Source: Deltaproteobacteria bacterium | Lineage (GTDB): Bacteria > Myxococcota > UBA727 > JABDBI01 | NCBI GenBank assembly: GCA_016764955.1 | Contig: JAESQZ010000011.1 | Location: forward strand, 1-9,947 | Direction of reading: 5' to 3' | Length of the DNA stretch: 9,947 nt | Notes under the pieces: model-generated | What the model was told of the DNA's origin: nothing | Seen by the model: only the letters and a program-made list of their open reading frames with translations | Databases searched by the model: none | In this document: in pieces, positions 1 through 4,778 of the stretch | How positions within the stretch are numbered: position 1 is the stretch's first letter | How the letters are laid out: each line of letters opens with the position of its first letter | Program-made: the position numbers and the translations under genes

Positions 1-32
1 ATTTGGTGTTAAAATTGAATAAAACCAAATCT

Positions 33-361
33 CGCCCCGTTAAGGGGCAATGGTGCCACAGCCCAGCCTGAGGAGGTCGCCCTTGGCGACCGACGTTGGG
101 CTGGGTTAAAACAAAAAACCCACCACCCCCTCCCCGGTTTGCGCCCCGGCAGGGGCAGTGGTGAAGCAAGAGATGTCTTGATTAGTTCGATATAAACACC
201 GTGTATCTTTTGATAAAAAATATCTTCAATAAAAAGAGGTTCACCACTGCCCCTGCCGGGGCGCATTATTCGGGTGGTGTGTTTTTAACCCAGCCCAGCG
301 TCGTTCGCCAAGGGCGACCTCCTCAGGCTGGGCTGTGGCACCATTGCCCCTTAACGGGGCG
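33..361. repeat. Large GC-rich inverted repeat with nested hairpins
   Basis: The left arm (33-165) and right arm (240-361) are reverse complements around a 74-nt AT-rich centre (166-239). The outer 79 nt of the left arm (33-111) matches the right arm with only two substitutions. The middle (about 112-142) is diverged and differs in length, and the inner about 23 nt matches again. Each arm contains three smaller palindromes: GCCCC-TTAA-GGGGC type at the outer end (34-48; 346-360), a longer CCCAGCC...GGCTGGG structure with GGTCGCC-ctt-GGCGACC inside it (about 62-105), and GCCCC-ggca-GGGGC at the inner end (142-155). The outer and inner small palindromes are variants of one unit, CACCAYTGCCCC-N4-GGGGCGCA, so the element holds four copies. 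No transposase and no clear target duplication is visible. It may be a MITE, a pair of inverted dispersed repeats, or a strong bidirectional transcription stop. Open frames across it are by-products of the repeat. Confidence 0.9.
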
Positions 362-459
362 CAAACTTCCACTTCCGCATTTTCTACGGTGCCAAACAAA
401 ATCTATCCTGGTTCATGATTATGCAAAATGACAGTACCCCCGTGAACGGTTACAGGAAG

Positions 460-483
460 GCTATCGGCCGTTTGACCGATAGC
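460..483. repeat. Perfect 8-bp hairpin
   Basis: GCTATCGG (460-467) pairs perfectly with CCGATAGC (476-483) across an 8-nt loop. No T-tract follows on either strand, so it is not a standard intrinsic terminator. It sits in the 277-bp gene-free stretch between the large inverted repeat and the winged-helix gene (362-638), in which I see no coding sequence. It could be a regulator binding site or a small repeat; its function is unknown. Confidence 0.6.
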
Positions 484-520
484 AATTCTCAGAACACCTA
501 ACCTACACTGTTTTTGAAAG

Positions 521-564
521 AAAAAAGCCGCTTTTCCCAGCTTAGAGAATTTGGGGAAAGCGGC
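521..564 (-). terminator. Intrinsic terminator facing left
   Basis: Read on the minus strand, GCCGCTTTCCCC (564-553) and GGGAAAAGCGGC (538-527) form a 12-bp stem with one mispair, around a 14-nt loop. It is followed directly by six U residues (526-521) and more U-rich sequence. On the plus strand there is no T-run after the stem, so the orientation is clear. The only minus-strand genes upstream of it are ftsW and its operon, which end at 1136. It would therefore stop cell-wall operon transcripts only after they have run antisense through the whole winged-helix gene. Confidence 0.75.
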
Positions 565-611
565 AACCAAACCAATGGTCAAAAGCAGACATATGTTTTT
601 GGCCCCTAGCT

Positions 612-626
612 GTCAACAAAGTTGAC
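612..626. promoter_or_regulatory. Palindrome GTCAAC-aaa-GTTGAC, candidate operator
   Basis: A perfect 6-bp inverted repeat with a 3-nt centre ends one base before the ribosome binding site of the winged-helix gene. Its position suits an autoregulatory operator, or a small 5' hairpin controlling access to the GAGGAG sequence. It is short enough to arise by chance. No convincing -35/-10 pair was found in 565-638. Confidence 0.35.
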
Positions 627-632
627 GAGGAG
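627..632 (+). promoter_or_regulatory. Ribosome binding site of the winged-helix gene
   Basis: GAGGAG lies 6 nt before the ATG at 639 and fixes that start. Confidence 0.8.
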
Positions 633-638
633 AGACGT

Positions 639-1139
639 ATGTCTGATGTCAAATTATCGCCGCGTGCACAGAAAGTATTGGAGTGGGGTGAGCAGCAACC
701 TATGCTGCCCTCACTGCCCATCCGCCAACAAACACTGGCTGATTTACTAGGCTGTTCACGTCGGAGTATTTATCGCGCGCTTAAGCAACTTAAAGAGCAG
801 GGTTACTTGGTCGAAACCAAAAAGCGTCAAAATAGATGCAAGGTATATAAAATTTTGCGTCACGGCGAGGAGCAAAGCCTCACCCCGCTCACAAAATGGC
901 ACTGGGAACTTTATGAAAAAACCTATCGAATCGTTTTCAAAGAACCAGACTTATTTGAAAAGTACAGCCAAGTCGCTTGGTATTTAAGACACATCGACAA
1001 CGAAGATATCCTATGGAGCAAAACTTTCGCTGGGCTTTATCATCTTTACAACTACCCTCAAACACGTAAACGCTTTGAGGGTTTGAGCTTAGAGCAAATT
1101 GCCAAGGAGCCGATTTCAATCGCAGAATGCAGGTCTTAG
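639..1139 (+). CDS. Winged helix-turn-helix DNA-binding protein
   Basis: A 166-residue protein. Residues about 25-72 form a helix-turn-helix with a wing: QTLADLLGCSRRSIYRALKQ (31-50) is a typical scaffold and recognition helix pair, followed by LKEQGYLVETKKRQ, as in the winged-helix regulators of the MarR, GntR and Crp superfamily. Residues 80-166 are rich in aromatic and charged residues (W88, W90, Y93, Y97, W114, Y115, W126) and match no family I recognise. They could bind a ligand or mediate dimerisation. There is no signal peptide or membrane segment, so it should act in the cytoplasm. The start at 639 is supported by GAGGAG six bases upstream. It converges on ftsW and overlaps that gene's stop codon by four bases. 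A palindrome just before the RBS suggests autoregulation. Small plasmid or phage replication and regulatory proteins have similar N-termini, so it may be mobile-element cargo. The fold is fairly sure; the target is unknown. Confidence 0.8.
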   Translation: MSDVKLSPRAQKVLEWGEQQPMLPSLPIRQQTLADLLGCSRRSIYRALKQLKEQGYLVETKKRQNRCKVYKILRHGEEQSLTPLTKWHWELYEKTYRIVFKEPDLFEKYSQVAWYLRHIDNEDILWSKTFAGLYHLYNYPQTRKRFEGLSLEQIAKEPISIAECRS

Positions 1140-2218
1140 CGCCCCAGCTCACGGCTCAACCTAAATAACACGCCCATCATCCAGCAGCCTACGATGAGGC
1201 TGCTGCCGCCATAGTTGACCAGGGGCAAAGTTAAGCCCTTGGTTGGCACCAAGCCCATCACGACAAAAAAGTTTAACGTCGCTTGGATAATCAACATTGA
1301 AGTCAACCCAGCTGCTAGATAGCTCTTAAACTTATCTTTGGTTTTAAGCGCAACAGTAAAGCCTACATAGAGCAACGCCGCAAAACAGGTGATAACCAAC
1401 GCAACACCTAAAAAGCCAAGCTCCTCGCCAATCACCGCCAAAATAAAATCTGTATGCGCTGCTGGCAAAAAGTAAAGCTTCGATGGCCCATGGCCTAGAC
1501 CTTTGCCAAACCAACCACCTGAACCAAGTGTCATTAAGCTTTGCACCACTTGGTAACCACTTTCTTGGCGATGACTCCATGGATCCAAAAACGCTGCCAT
1601 GCGTGCCATTCGATACGGACTAGAAGCAATCAAATGAACCGCAACAGGAATCGAAATCAAAATACCGCCAAGTAAATAAGCCACCCGTGCACCGCCAATA
1701 AAGAGCATGGTGAATGTCACCAAAGCGACTATTACAGTCGTTCCAAAGTCTGGCTCCAGTATGAGCAAACCCATGGCGATACCAGGCAATACTAGATGCG
1801 GGATAATACCAACCCGGAACAATTGCATTTTGTGGCCTTTTTTTGCCAAGGACATCGCTAAGTACACGACTAGAGCCACTTTAAAAAGTTCGCCTGGCTG
1901 CAATCTAAATGGCCCTAAAGCAATCCACCTCGACGCACCCCCTGCTGCTTTGCCCACACCAGGAATCAAAACAACCAATAGCAAAAAAATAGCAACGCCA
2001 TAAATATAATAGGCATACTTTTGATAAAGCCGCGGGTCTAAAATCCAAGCGCTGATAAAAGCCATGCCACCCAAAAATAAAAATAAGATTTGGCGTTTCA
2101 AAAAAAACATCGAGTCATGATAGCCAAAGTGCGCCATCACGCCGGAGCTTGAATAGACCACCACAATGCCCATTAGAATAAGAATCGCGCTGGAAACCAA
2201 AATCATTCTAGAGAGCAT
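1136..2218 (-). CDS. ftsW: FtsW, SEDS-family septal peptidoglycan glycosyltransferase
   Basis: A polytopic inner-membrane protein (360 aa, about ten hydrophobic segments) of the SEDS family, which polymerises lipid II into glycan strands at the division site together with a class B PBP. Visible family signatures are WIALGPFRLQPGELFK (98-113), the LEPDFGTT loop with the essential-type Asp157, GKGLGHGPSKLYFLPAAHTD (238-257), GEELGFLG (264-271) and the C-terminal GLTLPLVNYGGSS (328-340). I chose ATG 2218 because AGGAG lies eight bases upstream; a GTG at 2245 is in frame but has no such support. The start overlaps murD by 11 bp, so translation is probably coupled. Two residues differ from the usual pattern: QPGE where QPSE is common, and LPAAH where LPEAH is near-invariant (Ala253). 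FtsW is preferred over RodA because of the mraY-murD context. murG, normally next, is absent: the gene runs into a convergent regulator with a 4-bp overlap. Confidence 0.95.
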   Translation of the reverse strand: MLSRMILVSSAILILMGIVVVYSSSGVMAHFGYHDSMFFLKRQILFLFLGGMAFISAWILDPRLYQKYAYYIYGVAIFLLLVVLIPGVGKAAGGASRWIALGPFRLQPGELFKVALVVYLAMSLAKKGHKMQLFRVGIIPHLVLPGIAMGLLILEPDFGTTVIVALVTFTMLFIGGARVAYLLGGILISIPVAVHLIASSPYRMARMAAFLDPWSHRQESGYQVVQSLMTLGSGGWFGKGLGHGPSKLYFLPAAHTDFILAVIGEELGFLGVALVITCFAALLYVGFTVALKTKDKFKSYLAAGLTSMLIIQATLNFFVVMGLVPTKGLTLPLVNYGGSSLIVGCWMMGVLFRLSRELGR

Positions 2219-3389
2219 TGAATAGACTCCTAAAAAGCTCGCCACGTTCTTCGAAATTTTTAAACTGGTCGTAACTTGAGCAAGCGGGCGATAGCAAGAT
2301 TACATCGCCAGGCTGGGCATTTTTAACAGCAGCAACAAAGGCTTCTCGTAAAATCATCAATCGACCCTTCAGGTCTTTGGACACCTGGGAAACGCCCTCC
2401 CCCCTTGGAAAGGTTTGTATTATTTTTGGCGCATCTTCGCCAATGGCATAGACTTGCTTAACTTTGCCTTGAGCAGTTTTTACCAAGGGCACATAACTAG
2501 AACCCTTGCCTTTGCCGCCGCAGATTAGGTGCACACCTGAATCAAAACAGTTAAGCGCAGCGATAGTAGATTCGACAGTCGTTGCTTTGGAGTCGTTGAC
2601 AAAAGTCACGCCATTTTTTTTGCCTAATATTTCGAGGCGATGCGGCATGCCTTTAAAGTTATCTAAGCCTTTTTGAATTATATCGTCTGGAACACCCAAA
2701 GCTTGGGCAGCTTGAATAGCGGCATTCATGTTTTGGAGATTGTGGGGGCCGAGTAAGCTTGGTGGCATTTTAAATCCCCCCTGGCCCCCCTTTTTCAAAG
2801 GGGGGAATTCAATCTTTACGCCTTCTGGTTTTAACAAATCAAAAATCCGGCGCTTAGTTTCATAATAATCCTCAACGCTGTCATAGCGTTCCAAATGGTC
2901 AGGCGATAAATTTAGCAACACAGCAACATCTAATTTGAGCTGGCTTAGAGTTTCAAGTTGATAACTAGATAATTCGAGAATCACAACTTTGGGTTCATCA
3001 CCATCTAAAGCAGCCTCGCAAAGCGGCTTGCCAAAATTGCCACCAACGAAAACACTTGGCTCCCATTCTTTAACCATCGATACCAGTAGAGCTGCTGTCG
3101 TTGACTTGCCATTCGTTCCTGTAATACCCACAAATTTAGCTTGAGACAGCTTAGGCGCTACTAAATCAATTTCGTTATAAAGTGGCTTTTGGGCTTTGAG
3201 TGCAGCTTGAATAGCAACATGTTTTCTCGGAATACCAGGCGATAAAATCACCGCGTCGCAATTCAAAATAGCCTCAGGCGTTAAGCTTTGCTCAGCATCA
3301 TCTAATAAGACAGCATCATCGCCGCGACTCACAACAAATCGATAAGCCGCTTGCCCCGAGCGCCCCTTGCCTGCTATCGCCCACTTCAC
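2208..3389 (-). CDS. murD: MurD, UDP-N-acetylmuramoyl-L-alanine--D-glutamate ligase
   Basis: A cytoplasmic ATP-dependent amide ligase (393 aa) that adds D-glutamate to UDP-MurNAc-L-Ala. The N-terminal UDP-binding domain begins KWAIAGKGRSG. The ATP loop is GITGTNGKST (88-97). LELSSYQLE (138-146) and LSPDHLERY (161-169) follow, and Lys179 in ETKRRIF aligns with the carbamylated lysine of the family. Then come GPHNLQN (214-220), MPHRLE (248-253), VNDSKATT (264-271), CGGKGKG (290-296) and SPACSSYDQFKNFEERG (367-383). All main catalytic motifs are present. The oddity is between Lys179 and HN216-217, which is about 30 residues shorter than in E. coli MurD as I recall it and lacks the usual VxNxDD segment; residues about 192-207 are instead encoded by a dispersed palindromic repeat. 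The start is GTG at 3389, four bases after the mraY stop, with AAGG seven bases upstream. Total length is below the usual 430-460. Confidence 0.95.
   Translation of the reverse strand: MKWAIAGKGRSGQAAYRFVVSRGDDAVLLDDAEQSLTPEAILNCDAVILSPGIPRKHVAIQAALKAQKPLYNEIDLVAPKLSQAKFVGITGTNGKSTTAALLVSMVKEWEPSVFVGGNFGKPLCEAALDGDEPKVVILELSSYQLETLSQLKLDVAVLLNLSPDHLERYDSVEDYYETKRRIFDLLKPEGVKIEFPPLKKGGQGGFKMPPSLLGPHNLQNMNAAIQAAQALGVPDDIIQKGLDNFKGMPHRLEILGKKNGVTFVNDSKATTVESTIAALNCFDSGVHLICGGKGKGSSYVPLVKTAQGKVKQVYAIGEDAPKIIQTFPRGEGVSQVSKDLKGRLMILREAFVAAVKNAQPGDVILLSPACSSYDQFKNFEERGELFRSLFNAL
2227..2231 (-). promoter_or_regulatory. Ribosome binding site of ftsW
   Basis: AGGAG on the minus strand lies 8 nt before the ATG at 2218, inside the murD 3' end. 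It decides between the two possible ftsW starts (2218 rather than GTG 2245). Confidence 0.8.
2771..2808. repeat. Dispersed palindromic repeat inserted in frame in murD
   Basis: The core is a perfect 9-bp stem, CCCCCCTTT (2785-2793) and AAAGGGGGG (2797-2805), with a 3-nt loop, preceded by a second C-run (2776-2781). On the coding strand it translates as EFPPLKKGGQGGFK. From memory, this KGG-x-GGF signature is a widespread GC-rich repeat in many bacterial genomes, often found between genes and translated by chance in predicted proteins. Here it lies inside an essential enzyme gene and keeps the frame. The G/C-run composition is unlike the surrounding murD sequence. Confidence 0.8.
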
Positions 3390-3393
3390 AAAC

Positions 3394-4503
3394 TCACCTT
3401 AATTTGAGCGATACAAGCGCCAGCATTGCCAACAGGCCACTAAAAATCCAAAAACGCACAATCACCCGCGGCTCCGGCCAGCCCAATAGCTCAAAGTGAT
3501 GATGAATCGGCGCCATTTTAAAAATACGCTTACCGCCTCTAAGCTTAAAAGACGCCACCTGCCCAATCACACTCAAAGCTTCTATTAAAAATGCCCCATG
3601 CAGCAACGCTGACAAAAGCTCGTTCTTGGTCAAGATAGCCAGCATGCCAAGAGTGCCACCAAGCGCAAGCGCGCCCACATCGCCCATGAAAATCAAAGCT
3701 GGGTAAGCGTTATACCAAAGAAATCCAATACCAGATCCAATCACTGCAGCACAAAATACTGATAACTCTGCCGCGCCTTCTACCGGTGCAATGCGCAAAT
3801 ATTTAGCGATATTAAAATCAGCCCAAGTTGTGCCCGCCGCATAAGCCAAAATCAAAAACACCGAGCAGCTAATCAAAACCGGCCCAATCGCCAAGCCATC
3901 TAAGCCGTCAGTTAGATTAACCGAGTTTGAAGTGCCCATGAGCAAAAACATGGCAAAGGCCAAATAAACCCAAATATTCAACTCTGGGTGAAAACGCTCA
4001 AATGCCACAAAAGGGATATTAATCTCGGTTGAAAACGGCATGGAGTGAAAGTTACCCGCATATAAAGCAAGAGCAACCGCTCCCACAACAAACTGCCAGA
4101 AAAGCTTTTGTTTAGGCAAAAGTCCTTTTGAGTTCTTGTGCTTAATCTTTTGATAGTCGTCGTAGCCACCAATAAATCCATAGCCGAGTGTTATCCACAG
4201 CAAGATCCAAATCCCAGCATGCGACAAATCCGCCCATAAAAGCGTTGAGGCCGTAATAGAAAACAAAATAAGCACCCCACCCATGGTTGGCGTGCCCTTC
4301 TTTTTCAAATGATCTGGTGGCCCATCATCTCGTATTTCCTGGCCAAACTTAAAAATTTGCATCCTACGAATAAACCAAGGAAACACAAACAAACTAATCA
4401 CAAGCGCCGTCAAAGAAGCCATCATAATGCGAAACGATGGGTATCGCAGCACATTAAGAACCCTGAAGGTCTCATGATAAGGGTAAAGAAGCTCAAAGAA
4501 CAT
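3394..4503 (-). CDS. mraY: MraY, phospho-N-acetylmuramoyl-pentapeptide transferase
   Basis: An integral inner-membrane enzyme (369 aa, about ten membrane segments) that transfers phospho-MurNAc-pentapeptide from UDP to undecaprenyl phosphate, making lipid I. Diagnostic motifs in order: KKKGTPTMGG (67-76), the catalytic GGYDDYQK with Asp115-Asp116, SKGLLPKQKLFWQ (125-137), SNSVNLTDGLDGLA (192-205), NAYPALIFMGDVGALALGG with Asp275 (265-283), and MAPIHHHFELLGWPE with the His triad at 334-336. Length and architecture are normal. The N-terminus MFFELLYPYHETF and the DDGPPDHLKKKGTPTMGG region resemble delta-type MraY proteins. The ATG at 4503 has no Shine-Dalgarno sequence but a TATAAA lies eight bases before it, so the mRNA may be leaderless. 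It is the first gene of mraY-murD-ftsW; the usual upstream murF is missing and the gap holds a decayed GIY-YIG gene. Confidence 0.97.
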   Translation of the reverse strand: MFFELLYPYHETFRVLNVLRYPSFRIMMASLTALVISLFVFPWFIRRMQIFKFGQEIRDDGPPDHLKKKGTPTMGGVLILFSITASTLLWADLSHAGIWILLWITLGYGFIGGYDDYQKIKHKNSKGLLPKQKLFWQFVVGAVALALYAGNFHSMPFSTEINIPFVAFERFHPELNIWVYLAFAMFLLMGTSNSVNLTDGLDGLAIGPVLISCSVFLILAYAAGTTWADFNIAKYLRIAPVEGAAELSVFCAAVIGSGIGFLWYNAYPALIFMGDVGALALGGTLGMLAILTKNELLSALLHGAFLIEALSVIGQVASFKLRGGKRIFKMAPIHHHFELLGWPEPRVIVRFWIFSGLLAMLALVSLKLR

Positions 4504-4510
4504 ATGAGCT

Positions 4511-4516
4511 TTTATA
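4511..4516 (-). promoter_or_regulatory. Candidate -10 element of the mraY operon
   Basis: TATAAA on the minus strand (5 of 6 consensus) is followed by seven bases and then the A of the mraY ATG, so transcription would begin at or next to the start codon. The matching -35 region is poor (about 3 of 6). A consensus TTGACA at 4598-4593 lies too far upstream to pair with it. Confidence 0.4.
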
Positions 4517-4594
4517 CAGGTTTGCGCCCATTTGTTCTAGTGCTGATAAAAGTCACCCTGGCGAAGGCCTCATGATTGATCACAAGTTTTTCTG

Positions 4595-4750
4595 TCAAGG
4601 CAATTTAGAAATGTCCGCCGTAGCCTTGGCGTAGGTGGAAGGCTGGCATCCAGTAATGTCTGAATATAAATCACGCCAATCTAAATTTTTCTGCTCGATT
4701 AGTCTTATTTTCCAAGCTCTCTTCCAAGCTTTGATATTTTTTTCGCTGTA
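4595..4750 (-). pseudogene. 3' remnant of a GIY-YIG nuclease gene
   Basis: Translating the minus strand from 4750 to the TGA at 4597-4595 gives YSEKNIKAWKRAWKIRLIE followed by QKNLDWRDLYSDI. This matches the C-terminal signature of small stand-alone GIY-YIG endonuclease proteins (EKxIKxWxRxWKxxLIExxNPxWxDLY), which are about 90-100 aa. Only this last third remains; the N-terminal GIY-YIG catalytic half is absent, and no start codon or RBS precedes the remnant. After DLYSDI the natural tail is replaced by a repeat-derived end (TGCQPSTYAKATADISKLP). Upstream the homology stops at about 4747, the edge of the 4748-4778 hairpin. The frame is the same as that of the gene at 4775-5647, whose TAA stop separates them. 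The family assignment is from a recognised motif; the loss of function is inferred from the missing catalytic part. Confidence 0.75.
4612..4642. repeat. GC-rich dispersed-repeat tail in the GIY-YIG remnant
   Basis: On the minus strand this encodes PSTYAKATAD. From memory, GCCAAGGCTACGGCGGACA and its YAKATAD translation recur as dispersed repeats in many uncultivated bacterial genomes. It is more GC-rich than its flanks and replaces the normal end of the nuclease frame. Only one copy lies in this window, so the repeat status rests on recall. Confidence 0.45.
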
Positions 4751-4778
4751 ACTACTCAGGCGTAGCGTGAGTAGTTAC
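4748..4778. repeat. Perfect 11-bp hairpin over the stop of the IQ-motif gene
   Basis: GTAACTACTCA (4748-4758) and TGAGTAGTTAC (4768-4778) are exact reverse complements around a 9-nt loop. The TAA stop of the gene ending at 4775 lies inside the stem. No U-tract follows on either strand (the minus strand has an A-run), so it is not a classical terminator. It sits exactly where GIY-YIG homology stops, which suggests a repeat or element end at a recombination junction. It could also slow 3' exonucleases on the mRNA. Confidence 0.75.

Noticed and set aside
33..361. CRISPR array suggested by the repeated palindromic units
   Set aside because: The four short units are in opposite orientations with irregular spacing and the spacers between arms are themselves repeated. 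No array of regular unique spacers and no cas gene is present.
201..431. Open frame on the plus strand across the large inverted repeat
   Set aside because: Most of it is the right arm of the repeat and its translation mirrors that of the left arm on the other strand (9-266). It has no ribosome binding site and no recognisable protein.
2219..2245. GTG start at 2245 for ftsW
   Set aside because: It would place AGGAG inside the gene and extend the overlap with murD. ATG 2218 has AGGAG at 8-nt spacing and gives a normal FtsW N-terminus.
4593..4598. Consensus TTGACA -35 on the minus strand upstream of mraY
   Set aside because: No acceptable -10 lies 16-18 bp downstream (TCATGA at best), and it is too far from the TATAAA next to mraY to pair with it. 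It overlaps the stop codon of the GIY-YIG remnant and is probably chance.
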